Shown here: positions 1 to 9,303 of the stretch, in pieces
Layout: every line of letters starts with the position of its first letter
Position numbering within the stretch: the first letter of the stretch is position 1
Source: a virus
IMG/VR virus record: IMGVR_UViG_3300009514_000016
Span: 1-64,000 of that record
Direction: 5' to 3' (one strand)
DNA length: 64,000 bases
Program-made: the position numbers and the translations under genes
Notes under the pieces: generated by a model
Database searches by the model: none
The model's input: only the letters and a program-made list of their open reading frames with translations
What the model was told of the DNA's origin: nothing

Positions 1-951
1 AACTCCTTGAACTCCAGTAGTACCTTGAACTCCAGTGTTTCCTTGGACCCCAGTAGCACCTTGAACTCCAGTAGTACCTTGAACTCCAGTGTTTCCTTGG
101 ACCCCAGTAGCGCCTTGAACTCCTGTAGTACCTTGGACTCCAGTAGTACCTTGGACTCCAGTAGTACCTTGGACCCCAGTAGCACCTTGAACTCCTGTAG
201 TACCTTGGACCCCAGTAGCACCTTGGACCCCAGTAGCACCTTGAACTCCTGTATTACCTTGGACCCCAGTAGCACCTTGAACTCCAGTGTTTCCTTGGAC
301 CCCAGTATTACCTTGAACTCCAGTGTTTCCTTGAACTCCAGTGTTTCCTTGGACTCCAGTAGTACCTTGGACCCCAGTAGCACCTTGGACCCCAGTAGCA
401 CCTTGGACCCCAGTATTACCTTGAACTCCAGTATTACCTTGAACTCCAGTATTACCTTGAACTCCAGTATTACCTTGAACTCCAGTATTACCTTGAACTC
501 CAGTATTACCTTGAACTCCAGTGGCTCCTTGGACCCCTGTAGCTCCCTGAATTCCCTGAACTCCAGTGGCTCCTTGGACGCCTGTTTGTCCTTGGACACC
601 AGTTGTCCCTTGGACTCCGGTTGCGCCTTGAACGCCTGTTGCGCCTTGAACTCCAGTTTGTCCCTGAACACCAGTATTGCCCTGAACTCCAGTATTGCCT
701 TGAATTCCTTGAACACCAGTTTGACCGCGAACTCCAGTTGATCCCTGAACTCCGGTTTCCCCTTGTGGAGCGCCTGCTGGTCCAGTTGGCCCTCTATTTC
801 CAGTGTCTCCTTGAACCCCGGTATTTCCCTGTACGCCAGTATCGCCCTGAACTCCAGTGTGTCCCTGAACTCCAGTGTGTCCTTGGACTCCAGTATCTCC
901 CTGTATTCCGGTATTGCCTTGAGAAAATCTTCCACCACGAACGTTTGTCAT
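1..951 (-). CDS. Collagen-like repeat fibre protein (C-terminus outside window)
   Basis: Read from an ATG at 951 the minus strand stays open for 317 codons to the window edge. After a short N-terminus ([11 protein letters not shown]) almost every third residue is Gly, in a Gly-X-Y pattern dominated by GVQGxT hexads such as GNTGVQ. This is the collagen-like triple-helix pattern of phage tail fibres and bacterial surface filaments, so a trimeric fibre or virion surface appendage is likely. No Shine-Dalgarno sequence is obvious before the ATG. The C-terminal tip, which would show any receptor-binding domain, is not in the window. Two glycosyltransferase genes lie within 8 kb on the same strand, and collagen-like fibres are plausible sugar acceptors (inference). 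Confidence 0.85.
   Translation of the reverse strand, partial: MTNVRGGRFSQGNTGIQGDTGVQGHTGVQGHTGVQGDTGVQGNTGVQGDTGNRGPTGPAGAPQGETGVQGSTGVRGQTGVQGIQGNTGVQGNTGVQGQTGVQGATGVQGATGVQGTTGVQGQTGVQGATGVQGIQGATGVQGATGVQGNTGVQGNTGVQGNTGVQGNTGVQGNTGVQGNTGVQGATGVQGATGVQGTTGVQGNTGVQGNTGVQGNTGVQGNTGVQGATGVQGNTGVQGATGVQGATGVQGTTGVQGATGVQGTTGVQGTTGVQGTTGVQGATGVQGNTGVQGTTGVQGATGVQGNTGVQGTTGVQGV
421..510. repeat. Perfect 18-bp tandem repeat inside the collagen-like gene
   Basis: Five consecutive identical copies of TTGAACTCCAGTATTACC (plus-strand reading) encode GNTGVQ on the minus strand. Imperfect copies of the same 18-bp unit cover most of the gene. Being a multiple of three, gain or loss of units would change fibre length without a frameshift. 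Confidence 0.9.
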
Positions 952-1031
952 TGTCTGTTTTTTGCTTTAAAAGAGGACTTCCCTATATGTTTCTATTTCT
1001 AAAAGACAGTTCCTGTTACTAATTGGCCTAT

Positions 1032-4000
1032 TTAGGCATATAGTTTTGAACTGTCTATTCTGTCTTTGAGTTCAATGTTTTCTTCAGAAATCAAATCGTT
1101 TTCCCAGAAAGTTTTTCTCTGTTCAAATAGCATGTTGTCCGAATGGGCATTGTACTGATTATAGAATCCGTCTGATCTAATTCCTCCACTTGGCGCAAAG
1201 AAATGCCACCCCATTGCCTCTGGATTGACTACCATTCTGAATCCAGCTAAATGTAGGCGATAAGAAAAGTCTGTTTCTTCTCTGTGCCCTATTTTGCTAA
1301 ACATTTTATAATATCCACCAACTGATCGAGCAATATCTGTTCGATACATAAACGAGCTATAAAGATGTTCCACCGATTTCAGCAAATTGTCTCCATGTTG
1401 AAATATCTGTAAATTCATAGTGCATGGATCAATTTTACCCTGAAATTCTGGAATGTCCATATAGGTTTCTGGAGCAAATTGCTCATTTGCAGGCTTGCTC
1501 GGATCCAAATAAACTCCTCCCACTGCTGCGATATTATCCCCGTCTTTGCGCAAGAATATGTTAAACAACTTTTCCAAAAAGTTAGGCTCTAAAATCAAAT
1601 CATCATCCACTCTGCATATTAAATCATTATTTGTGTTCTCCAACACTTGTTGATGAGAAATGTGTGGGCCTTTCTGCTTCCCTCTGCTCAATAACGATCC
1701 ATGTCCGCTATTACTGATAATATTCATCAATCTAGTGATTAGATGATTTTGCAAAATAGATTCATCTTTATCATCTATTGTTAAGACCAAATCCCAATTC
1801 TTGAATGTCTGATTTCTTAAAGATTCTAATAAAGCTGCCAAATAATCATGTCGATCTCTGGTGGAAATATCTATTGTTACTCTTGAACTGCTGTCAATGG
1901 TTTTTATTTTTGGACTTTTATAAATATCTGGATGGAAATCAATAATCCATTTCTTATTTTTGCGCTCTTCTTCCATTCCGAATAGCACTGGCCACAATTC
2001 CAATGCGCTTTCTTTCCATGTCAAATGTTTGTGAACAAATTCACTGCTCTCTCTTCCGACTTCTAGGCTCTTTTGCCTATCATTGTAGGCATCAAGCATT
2101 ATTGCTTTTAGATGATCAATGTCCGCCATGGCCCAGTCCCCGCTGTCGCCTTCAACGTAGTCTGGGGCTTCAGTATAAGCTTGCGACATTCCAGAAACTT
2201 TTATCGGATACCCAATTGTTTCTGACGGATCAGCAAAGAATTCAGCAGGAGTGCTCCATTTAGTATAAGCAACTGGCAAACCTGTTGCCATTCCCTCTAA
2301 AATAGCATACCCTATGCCCTCGCCGCTGCTTGTGTGAATTAACATATCGGCATCATGGTACATTTTGACCATATCATCTGTTGAGAGCATTTTGTTTTCT
2401 TCAGTATAAACTGGAATAATATTTGCCCTGTGAGTATAAGGTTCAATCCAATCTAGAATTCCAAAGGCACTGGATCTTATGATTAGCTTGACATTTGGAT
2501 ACTCTGATTTAGGAAAAGTTTCTACAAACGCCCTAACCGCATCTATGGTTCTTTTCCTATTCTGGCAAACCCCAACATTTAATATGGTGAATTCTTCTTT
2601 CACTTCTCTTTCTTTGAAAGAGAATTTAGGGTTGATTCCCGGCCTAATAACATGGATCGGTTTTTCAATCTTAGAATTCTGCTGCACTAATTTATTGAAT
2701 TCAGAGAAAGTAATGATCCTATCCATTCCGTTGCAAGCATCAACGTAAGATGGTCGCATTTTGGTGCTCTCTGCCAAAGAAATGCCGACTTTATACCTCG
2801 CCTTGATATGTTCGAAGCTCTCCATCAAATGACAAACAATGTTAATGCTTTGGTCTATTAATAACCTAATTGACTTTGTTCTGGTTTTCTCATACAGTTG
2901 CGATATAAGTGGATCTTCAATGTTTCTTCCATTATCCCAATCATGGACATAGACATCAAATCCTAACTCATGGAGCTCTGGGATTAATCCTTCAGCGATT
3001 GTGCTAAATCCTGTTCCTTTGCCAATAAAAGTATGGAATAGAACTTTGATTTTGGATCTTGCTCCTTTGCCCCATTTTTGGTTGAGATATTCAATATTGT
3101 GTTTAATTTCTTTGGAAAGATCAAGATTCTTATTGGTTTGTCCGCTAAAATGATTCAGAGGGAAAACAGATTTTCCATTTTCATCCTCTCCTAGAGTTAC
3201 TATTTTATACCCCGCTGATTGCACTCGAATGCTCAAATCAGCATCCTCGTAATAGGCCATCTGGAAATTCTCATCAAATCCGCCGATATGATCTAAAACG
3301 CTCTTAGGCAACATGACGCAAAAACCATAATGACAGTTAAAACCAGACATAACATCGTCTCTTCTGGCAATCATTGGCCCAACAATTCCAGCATCAGGCG
3401 ACAATTGCAGAGCATCAACTAACATCGTCAGCCAACATTCTCCATTCTCACTTCTGCCAGTTACTTCGCAATCATTATTGACAAAAGCGACATAATGCCC
3501 TTTAGCTTGATCCAATCCCTGATTAGATGCCTTGCCAAAACCAAGATTCTCTTTATTTGTTATAAATCTAACTCTTGGATTAGATGCGGAAATCTGTTCC
3601 AGCCAATCCGCTGTCCCGTCAGAAGAACCGTTATCTATAAATATTATTTCGTAATTGCAGTCTGTGAAATCAGTTACGCTTTCATAAAACTTTTTTGTCA
3701 TCTCTAATTCATTATGAACTGGAGTGATAATGGAGATAAGATTTGCGTCATAAGCAACTGTTTTAATTAGGTCATCCCACTGATCGTAGACATAGTTGAA
3801 AGAAAATAGCTCCTCAGCCCGCTTCCTGGCCCTAGAACCCATTTCGAGAGCCTTTTTGGACCCATCATACTTCCAGTCTTTATAATAGCTTTCTAGGGCA
3901 TCTAAAATAGCCTGTTTAGAAGGAATTGCGTGGTCAGTTTGCAGAGGCTCATATCTCTCTACGGTTTCAATATCAATGAGATGCCCGCAATCCCCAATGA

Positions 4001-4934
4001 CTTCGGGAGAAGCTGCCACACTGGTTATAATATGAGGAACTCCGCATGCGAGACTCTCTGCCGATAGGAGGCCAAATCCTTCTCCTCCAGTTGTGCTCAG
4101 AGTGACATTGGCGATGTCGTAGGTTTTATCAACCAATTCTGATTCAGAGTAGAAATTTTTATCAAAATGAATTTTGCCGTGAAGTTTTAATTCTGCGGCC
4201 ATTTCGTCTAGCTTATAAGGAGAAACGCCATCTTGCGGATCACATTTGCAGTATAATAAGACATCTTGCTTATCCTTGGCGAATTCAGCGAAATACTCTA
4301 AAGTCTTATCCCATCTCTTTCTGGGCTGATTTCTGTCATTGCGCATAACAATGAATTTATTCTTAAATATCTGCCTGCCGTCAGGAATTTTTCTATTGGC
4401 TTTTTTGGTTTCCTTGGATGTGCACGGCTTGAATATGTCCAAATCGATGCCATGGTGAATAAATCCAACATCAGGATTGTTTATAACTTTACTATTGATA
4501 TCTAAAGCATATTTAGTAACAAATCTTACAGATTTGAATGCATTGATAATTTCTGCGCCTCCATAATCAGGAATCATCCCTTCAAATGGCATCCAGAATA
4601 CCGATCTGTTTCTAATGTCTTGCGAAAGGTCTAAAAGATAACGGTAGCGATAAGAATCATTGAGCCATATAATGACATCAAACTTGTATTTATTGTGCAA
4701 TTCTGAAATTGCTTGTGCGTCTCCATAAATTCCGTCCGGGTCTCTATGGAGTGCGCTATTAGGCAGGACAACCATATTTTCGTAGTCATATAGTTGCCCT
4801 GACTTGTCATAGGCATTGAAATGAGTAAAATATACGTCGTATTTTCTTTTCTTTAGTTCTCTCCCTGTTATTCTTGCAACACTAGCATATCCGGTATTAA
4901 CTAGTGGAGAGTCCGTCGCTATTAGGATTTTCAT
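1032..4934 (-). CDS. Four-domain glycosyltransferase (GT4-GT2-GT4-GT2)
   Basis: A 1300-residue protein with four glycosyltransferase modules in a row. Residues about 1-390 form a GT4/GT-B domain with the nucleotide-sugar signature GEGFGLLSAESLACG. About 395-640 is a GT2/GT-A domain (SIITPVHNE, IDNGSSDGT, NNDCEV). About 650-1010 is a second GT4 domain (SSGEGIGYAILEGMATG). About 1050-1280 is a second GT2-like domain (CRVDDDLILEP). Such fusions build oligosaccharides by successive transfers; sugars and acceptor are unknown. The ATG at 4934 lies inside the 3' end of the upstream gene (38-bp overlap), implying translational coupling. Likely targets are the adjacent collagen-like fibre or host surface glycans (inference). 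Confidence 0.88.
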   Translation of the reverse strand: MKILIATDSPLVNTGYASVARITGRELKKRKYDVYFTHFNAYDKSGQLYDYENMVVLPNSALHRDPDGIYGDAQAISELHNKYKFDVIIWLNDSYRYRYLLDLSQDIRNRSVFWMPFEGMIPDYGGAEIINAFKSVRFVTKYALDINSKVINNPDVGFIHHGIDLDIFKPCTSKETKKANRKIPDGRQIFKNKFIVMRNDRNQPRKRWDKTLEYFAEFAKDKQDVLLYCKCDPQDGVSPYKLDEMAAELKLHGKIHFDKNFYSESELVDKTYDIANVTLSTTGGEGFGLLSAESLACGVPHIITSVAASPEVIGDCGHLIDIETVERYEPLQTDHAIPSKQAILDALESYYKDWKYDGSKKALEMGSRARKRAEELFSFNYVYDQWDDLIKTVAYDANLISIITPVHNELEMTKKFYESVTDFTDCNYEIIFIDNGSSDGTADWLEQISASNPRVRFITNKENLGFGKASNQGLDQAKGHYVAFVNNDCEVTGRSENGECWLTMLVDALQLSPDAGIVGPMIARRDDVMSGFNCHYGFCVMLPKSVLDHIGGFDENFQMAYYEDADLSIRVQSAGYKIVTLGEDENGKSVFPLNHFSGQTNKNLDLSKEIKHNIEYLNQKWGKGARSKIKVLFHTFIGKGTGFSTIAEGLIPELHELGFDVYVHDWDNGRNIEDPLISQLYEKTRTKSIRLLIDQSINIVCHLMESFEHIKARYKVGISLAESTKMRPSYVDACNGMDRIITFSEFNKLVQQNSKIEKPIHVIRPGINPKFSFKEREVKEEFTILNVGVCQNRKRTIDAVRAFVETFPKSEYPNVKLIIRSSAFGILDWIEPYTHRANIIPVYTEENKMLSTDDMVKMYHDADMLIHTSSGEGIGYAILEGMATGLPVAYTKWSTPAEFFADPSETIGYPIKVSGMSQAYTEAPDYVEGDSGDWAMADIDHLKAIMLDAYNDRQKSLEVGRESSEFVHKHLTWKESALELWPVLFGMEEERKNKKWIIDFHPDIYKSPKIKTIDSSSRVTIDISTRDRHDYLAALLESLRNQTFKNWDLVLTIDDKDESILQNHLITRLMNIISNSGHGSLLSRGKQKGPHISHQQVLENTNNDLICRVDDDLILEPNFLEKLFNIFLRKDGDNIAAVGGVYLDPSKPANEQFAPETYMDIPEFQGKIDPCTMNLQIFQHGDNLLKSVEHLYSSFMYRTDIARSVGGYYKMFSKIGHREETDFSYRLHLAGFRMVVNPEAMGWHFFAPSGGIRSDGFYNQYNAHSDNMLFEQRKTFWENDLISEENIELKDRIDSSKLYA

Positions 4935-5214
4935 GTTTCATTTTTCCGTTTTCAACTGCACATTCGATCGCTTCCGCAATTATCTTCAAGTTGGACAAGC
5001 AAACCTCAATTCCTTGTTCTTCTGCTGTTTTAATGGTTTCTTGCAGCGCATCAATAATCGGGGATAATTCGATTGATATTTCATTATACATTTCATTTCT
5101 GAGTATTTGAGAAATATTGTCAATTCTGTCCTTATACTCTAGGCATAAATTGCGGTATCCATTTCTCTGATTAGCTAGATGCTCCAAAATAATCTTATCT
5201 TTGACTTTACTCAT
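4897..5214 (-). CDS. Small helical protein of unknown function
   Basis: A 105-residue protein starting MSKVKDKIILEH, rich in charged helix-forming residues with no recognised domain. I chose the ATG at 5214 over a start 42 bp upstream because AAGGAG lies 10 nt before it. It overlaps the start of the glycosyltransferase gene by 38 bp, so the two are probably cotranscribed and coupled. Confidence 0.65.
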   Translation of the reverse strand: MSKVKDKIILEHLANQRNGYRNLCLEYKDRIDNISQILRNEMYNEISIELSPIIDALQETIKTAEEQGIEVCLSNLKIIAEAIECAVENGKMKHENPNSDGLSTS

Positions 5215-5230
5215 TGTGTATAAACTCCTT
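5212..5230 (-). promoter_or_regulatory. Ribosome-binding leader GGAG-TTTATACACA-ATG
   Basis: Decides the start at 5214. The sequence from the Shine-Dalgarno core to the ATG is almost identical to that of the gene starting at 8952 (GGAG-TTTACACACA-ATG), differing at one spacer base. Confidence 0.6.
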
Positions 5231-5375
5231 AATTTGATTTGACATAAAAATGACAAAATATCCTTTTCATTGCGAATAAATTATTGAACCATATCATCTC
5301 CTATAAACATAATTTGAGTGACTGGCAAAGAGCAATCTCTGCCTTATTGTTTGAATTTGTTTTCATTCTCTTGAC

Positions 5376-5735
5376 TTATATATCTTCGAATTTATTAAGC
5401 ATCTGAGCGATGTTTTCTGAGTTTCGATAACCCGCCCCATTGCAATAGGGGCAATCGTTATAGCCATTGCGGACGTAACTATCGCATTCACATGGAACTA
5501 TAACGCCACTTTCTTCCAAAGCTTGAAAGACATCTAGCATGCCTTCATAAAACTCATTCATAACTTTCTTTTTGAAGTATCTGAACTGTTCGTCCTTGGA
5601 TCCTAGCCTGAATTGCTCTAAGTCTAGAATATTCTTCATTTGGGAAAGCTGCTTTAAAAATATTTCTTTAGCAATCTGGACCATCAGAGTAGTCTCTTTC
5701 CTGGGTTTATCATAATATGCTTGAATCATAATCAT
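5376..5735 (-). CDS. Small protein with a DnaJ-like cysteine cluster
   Basis: A 119-residue protein: a helical, charged N-terminal two thirds, then CxC about residues 82-84 and CPYCNGAGY about 95-103. The CxxCxGxG arrangement recalls one zinc-binding repeat of DnaJ and of phage zinc-ribbon proteins. The C-terminus KFEDI is a loose relative of the window's LEI ending. No good Shine-Dalgarno sequence precedes the ATG at 5735; an internal ATG at 5684 is an alternative. Function unknown. Confidence 0.6.
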   Translation of the reverse strand: MIMIQAYYDKPRKETTLMVQIAKEIFLKQLSQMKNILDLEQFRLGSKDEQFRYFKKKVMNEFYEGMLDVFQALEESGVIVPCECDSYVRNGYNDCPYCNGAGYRNSENIAQMLNKFEDI

Positions 5736-5790
5736 CAAGCAATAATTACAATTTTATAATTCTAGGAATTAATCCTGCAATTATTTCCTG

Positions 5791-6483
5791 CTAAAAGTTG
5801 ACTAGATCGTCATCTCCCATTGAATCCATCGACATTTCGTCATATCCTCCAGAATCATCAACATCAAAAGATATAGTGCTGCTAGATTGAGATGCCCGTT
5901 CAAGCAATTCTTGAGACCCGCCAACCGACATAGTTAAACCAGAGTCTCTGGACACTCCTTTTGGATCCCTGGCTGCCCCTGCCCGTCTCTCTTTGTCCTT
6001 GTTGTATTTTGCCCTGATTGCGGCGCATTCCTCAAGAGTCGTTGGAACAAGAATCCCAGCTCTGATTGCTCTTTTGACGCTTTCTGTGTTTATTGTTGAG
6101 ATATCAATGTAATCTCCAGGCTGAATGGTCTTTCCTGGATCTTCTTCCCCTGGAGGAGTGTAGTCTTCAATGCAGAATGATCCAGTTTTAGATCTAAATA
6201 GAGTTGTATCTTCTGGAATATCAAACTGAGATTGCGCAGAAGTAACTGTTTGAGCGACTGCGCGAGGAACCATTGAAGCTTTTTTCTCTAGTGATTCTTT
6301 GAGATTATCTTTCTCAACTTTTTCTCCAGAATGGGCCAGCTTGACAGAATATTCTTCAAATACTTTGTCAACAATTCTGGAATAAGATGATTTTTCCAAA
6401 TCGGATTTATTGAATCTAACAACGCTCTGATCAAAGATCAAAGCAACATTTTCTCCATCAATAACAAAATAAGCATTATTCAT
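5791..6483 (-). CDS. Hypothetical protein with acidic C-terminus
   Basis: A 230-residue protein of unknown function. The N-terminus (MNNAYFVIDGENVALIF) looks like a small beta domain. The middle is low in recognisable features, and the last 40 residues are Ser/Asp/Met-rich, ending DDDLVNF, probably disordered. The start overlaps the 3' end of the upstream GT4 gene by 8 bp, so translation is probably coupled. The peptide RIVDKVFEEY resembles HIVDKVFEN in the small gene at 17568-17765, a weak hint of relatedness. Confidence 0.6.
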   Translation of the reverse strand: MNNAYFVIDGENVALIFDQSVVRFNKSDLEKSSYSRIVDKVFEEYSVKLAHSGEKVEKDNLKESLEKKASMVPRAVAQTVTSAQSQFDIPEDTTLFRSKTGSFCIEDYTPPGEEDPGKTIQPGDYIDISTINTESVKRAIRAGILVPTTLEECAAIRAKYNKDKERRAGAARDPKGVSRDSGLTMSVGGSQELLERASQSSSTISFDVDDSGGYDEMSMDSMGDDDLVNF

Positions 6484-8041
6484 TGGTCAGTTCCTCGTAT
6501 ATCTCTGTTAGTCTTGACTCCACTCTGTCAACGCATTTGTTCCAAGTGTAATTCTTGACTAAATCCTTGCGCAATTTATTCGCTTTCTTTTGCGCTTCTT
6601 TTTTGTTCTCATAAACATAGCGCATATGATGTCTGGTTTGTTCGACAGCCGCATCGCCAAACATTGGAAATTTTTGGCCCTCATAAAAATGTGAAATCCA
6701 AGACAGTCTGCTGTCTGAAACAACATACTTGTCAACATCAACCAAATAAGAATTGCTATCATTCAAAAATTCAGTGTGCCCTGAATAATTGCTTGAAATC
6801 ACAGGGATTTCGCATGCTCCCGCCTCGCACCCTGGGAGTCCCCATCCCTCGCCGCGACTAATCAGAACAAAGCAATCAGCGCTATTATACAATCTCGGAA
6901 GCATCGCATCTGGCATAACGTCTCCAAACAAAACAACCCTTGGCATCTTGGGATTATCAATTGAAGCTTTTATCGCCTCAACATCGCTTCTGATCTTCTT
7001 TTTCTTAACTTCTTCTGTGCTTCCAAAGTAACGAGAAGAAATCAATAACGTAACATCATCATCTCTGGTGAATTCAGATAAGAATGCTTTTAAAAGAACA
7101 TCATATCCTTTGCGATAGCTCCATCCAAACAAAGAGAGGAACACAAAATCCCCTCCCAAATTTTCTGACATTTCTAATGGGTTCAATCCAGGTTTATACT
7201 TGTCAACATCCACTCCCAAAGGCATTTTATAGATCGGAATCTTTATTCCGGCCTTTTTGAAGATATCCACATTCCATTGACTCGGCAACCAAATTTCATC
7301 TGCCATGCTGCACCTGTCAACATAATCAGGGTGCAAAGTATGAGTTTCCATCATAGTGTAGAAAATTTTTGGACCCGACCACCCTGCTCCGCTCGGCGCA
7401 GTCATTCCATATATTTTTGGGCATCCTCTGCCGACTTTCCTCTGGGTTAAAGCGCCAATCTTCTTCCCAATTTCAAAATCGATATCAGGGATGCTTGGCA
7501 ATATTTGCGGGCGGACATTTATTCCTCGCTCATCTAAGCCAAAAATATAGCGCCTATTCATATTGGCAAAACCGCCAGCGTCCAACATAGGGCCAGCATA
7601 TTCGACATCCATCACTCCTGATTCTTTATATTTGTCAAGAGAGGAATAGGATGGCCTATGAATTTCAGAATAAACAGTCATGAAAGAGTCTAGTTCTTTT
7701 TTCTCTTCCTTGACGTTCCTTGGAAGTTTTGCGACATCTGCTCTAGGCTTTTTAGAAACCACATCCAAATCAACATACTTAGACTCAGGTTTTGAAGAAG
7801 ACAAATCCTCTTTAACAGACTTGACTTGTAATTCAGAGGCGATCTGATGCGATTTCTTAAGAGTCTTATTTGAAGACACTTCTTTGAGCATGTTGTTTTT
7901 TATTGCAGTTGTTAGACATCTAGATTTTCGCGCCAGAGAATCATCTATCTCAACGACCTTGGAGCGATCTCTGTCAAATTTAACAATCACTTCGATGTCA
8001 TCTAGCAGAACATTGCCGCTATGAATATTTACAACCTTCAT
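6476..8041 (-). CDS. GT4-family glycosyltransferase with N-terminal extension
   Basis: A 521-residue protein. Residues about 190-470 are a GT-B/GT4 glycosyltransferase: the acceptor-side segment EIWLPSQWN, a Rossmann start DFVFLSLFGWSYRKG, and the donor-binding motif SRGEGWGLPGCEAGACE with the two spaced glutamates of the family. The first 170 residues are charged and low-complexity and match no family I know. It lies in the same strand block as the four-domain glycosyltransferase and collagen-like fibre, suggesting a surface-glycosylation module (inference). The ATG at 8041 is separated from the upstream deformylase gene by a terminator. Confidence 0.85.
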   Translation of the reverse strand: MKVVNIHSGNVLLDDIEVIVKFDRDRSKVVEIDDSLARKSRCLTTAIKNNMLKEVSSNKTLKKSHQIASELQVKSVKEDLSSSKPESKYVDLDVVSKKPRADVAKLPRNVKEEKKELDSFMTVYSEIHRPSYSSLDKYKESGVMDVEYAGPMLDAGGFANMNRRYIFGLDERGINVRPQILPSIPDIDFEIGKKIGALTQRKVGRGCPKIYGMTAPSGAGWSGPKIFYTMMETHTLHPDYVDRCSMADEIWLPSQWNVDIFKKAGIKIPIYKMPLGVDVDKYKPGLNPLEMSENLGGDFVFLSLFGWSYRKGYDVLLKAFLSEFTRDDDVTLLISSRYFGSTEEVKKKKIRSDVEAIKASIDNPKMPRVVLFGDVMPDAMLPRLYNSADCFVLISRGEGWGLPGCEAGACEIPVISSNYSGHTEFLNDSNSYLVDVDKYVVSDSRLSWISHFYEGQKFPMFGDAAVEQTRHHMRYVYENKKEAQKKANKLRKDLVKNYTWNKCVDRVESRLTEIYEELTNE

Positions 8042-8071
8042 ATAGTTTTCTTTCAGTTCAAAACAAAATCA

Positions 8072-8100
8072 AAAACCCATGGTGTAGAACCATGGGTTTT
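8072..8100 (-). terminator. Rho-independent terminator after peptide deformylase
   Basis: A perfect 12-bp inverted repeat (AAAACCCATGGT and its complement) with a 5-nt loop. On the minus strand it is followed by a T-rich run. It lies between the deformylase stop at 8130 and the GT4 start at 8041, so it ends the deformylase transcript. Confidence 0.85.
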
Positions 8101-8129
8101 CTGATTCTATAGAATATAGATTCGCTAAA

Positions 8130-8786
8130 CTAGGCGGCACTTTCCTCTTCTTGAGTGGTTTCTTCTGCTTTCTCTTCTTCTTTCACTTCTTTGCGAACAA
8201 ATTCAAGCTTGAAAAGACTCTCAAGCCCCTCAATTTGCTTGCGATTTAAGAACTTATCAGTATTGCTTAATCTAATCAAAAACAGCTTGCCATTCAGATG
8301 ATCTATTTCATGCTGAATGATCCTTGCCTGCATATCCTTGAATGTTTCGGTCTGAGTTTCTCCATCCATGTTCAAATATTCGATGGTAACTTTTTTATGG
8401 CGGCGAACATTTCCAAAAATTCCGGGGAAACTCAAGCATCCTTCGCTTTCAGTAGACCATTCATTTTTTTCGACAATAACAGGATCAATGAAGACTCTGC
8501 TCTGATTTCCAATGTTGGCAACAATAACTCTGGCTTGCCATCCGACCTGAGGAGCCGCAAGCCCCACTCCGTCTTCTTCCATAATCTCAAACATCTTGGT
8601 GACTAGCTTTTCCAACTTCTCTTTATCAGCAAAGTCAGGCACATAGGTGCTTTTTTGTGTCAAACGAGGATTGGGATAGTAAATCAACCTCATGTCTTCT
8701 GCTGTGAAATCAGCAGCATTTTCAGGGAATTTGTGCTTTTTACTAGCAACAATTTCCTCCATTAGTTTTTCAGTTTCATTTTCCAT
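8130..8786 (-). CDS. def: Peptide deformylase
   Basis: A 218-residue metalloenzyme that removes the N-formyl group from nascent proteins. All three family motifs are intact: GVGLAAPQ at 73-80, EGCLS at 115-119 with the metal-binding Cys, and HEIDH at 159-163 with two metal ligands and the catalytic Glu. It is longer than most phage deformylases, with an N-terminal extension of about 30 residues and an acidic, probably disordered C-terminal tail rich in Glu. Phage deformylases are known from marine and other large phages. It is the last gene before a strong terminator. Confidence 0.95.
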   Translation of the reverse strand: MENETEKLMEEIVASKKHKFPENAADFTAEDMRLIYYPNPRLTQKSTYVPDFADKEKLEKLVTKMFEIMEEDGVGLAAPQVGWQARVIVANIGNQSRVFIDPVIVEKNEWSTESEGCLSFPGIFGNVRRHKKVTIEYLNMDGETQTETFKDMQARIIQHEIDHLNGKLFLIRLSNTDKFLNRKQIEGLESLFKLEFVRKEVKEEEKAEETTQEEESAA

Positions 8787-8805
8787 TTAGCAAGCTTTCT
8801 TATGC

Positions 8806-8952
8806 TTATTCAGATTCTTTTGTTTGCGGATGATTAACTGGGTCAGACCATGCCCAAACAGCAAATGCATACCCAATAGCCATTTTCACGAAAGAAAATG
8901 TCGCTCCAAAAATAACAAGGCCATGTTCGGCCAAAAATGCATCAAAATCCAT
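8806..8952 (-). CDS. Small membrane protein, 48 residues
   Basis: The ORF MDFDAFLAEHG... has one hydrophobic stretch (about residues 11-35, containing FGATFSFVKMAIGYAFAVW) and a polar tail ending TKESE. GGAG lies 10 nt before the ATG, in a leader nearly identical to that of the gene starting at 5214. It stops 19 nt before the deformylase start. A single-span membrane protein of unknown role; the ribosome-binding site makes it likely to be real. Confidence 0.65.
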   Translation of the reverse strand: MDFDAFLAEHGLVIFGATFSFVKMAIGYAFAVWAWSDPVNHPQTKESE

Positions 8953-8979
8953 TGTGTGTAAACTCCATTTTGAGGTTTC

Positions 8980-9303
8980 TTAGGAAAGATTATACAACTT
9001 TGTGTAGTGTTTCCTAAATAAAAATCGCCGCACACGGCGGCGATCCGGTCTAATGACCGCAATTTCTGCAAGGGCGTCAGCAAGATGCTTTAGCAGCGCC
9101 GCATTGGTGACATTGTGACATAGTTTTAACTCCTTAAGCTCGTTCATTAAAATTTTAGGTTCCATCTTGTTCCAGTTATGGGGATTCATTCCTCCCATAA
9201 CTATGATAAAAATTTCCTTCCCCAAAAACCATTTTGTCGGGATTTCATTATACCCGGTTCTTTTTGCAGGTTTTTTCCAGTTTTTAGGCAATTTAATTTT
9301 CAC
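8980..9303 (-). CDS. Hypothetical protein with a terminator inside its 3' end
   Basis: A 107-residue ORF from a GTG at 9303 (MKIKLPKNWKKPAK...), basic, with a helical C-terminal half (about residues 50-90). No family recognised and no clear Shine-Dalgarno sequence. Its last 20 codons run through a perfect hairpin plus T-run at 9019-9044, giving the odd basic tail DRRRVRRFLFRK. Either the gene really overlaps its terminator or the true 3' end is altered. Confidence 0.45.
   Translation of the reverse strand: MKIKLPKNWKKPAKRTGYNEIPTKWFLGKEIFIIVMGGMNPHNWNKMEPKILMNELKELKLCHNVTNAALLKHLADALAEIAVIRPDRRRVRRFLFRKHYTKLYNLS
9019..9044 (-). terminator. Rho-independent terminator
   Basis: An 8-bp GC-rich stem (ATCGCCGC, 5-nt loop, complement), followed on the minus strand by a T-run. 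A second small hairpin (CGGTC-TAAT-GACCG) abuts it. It lies inside the predicted ORF 8980-9303. Confidence 0.7.

Noticed and set aside
421-510. Possible CRISPR array from regular 18-bp repeats
   Set aside because: Repeats are contiguous without spacers and encode Gly-X-Y in frame; they are protein repeats.
7-1022. Long plus-strand ORFs rich in Ser/Leu/Asn over the first kilobase
   Set aside because: They are antisense readings of the minus-strand collagen-like gene, whose Gly-X-Y pattern is far more meaningful.
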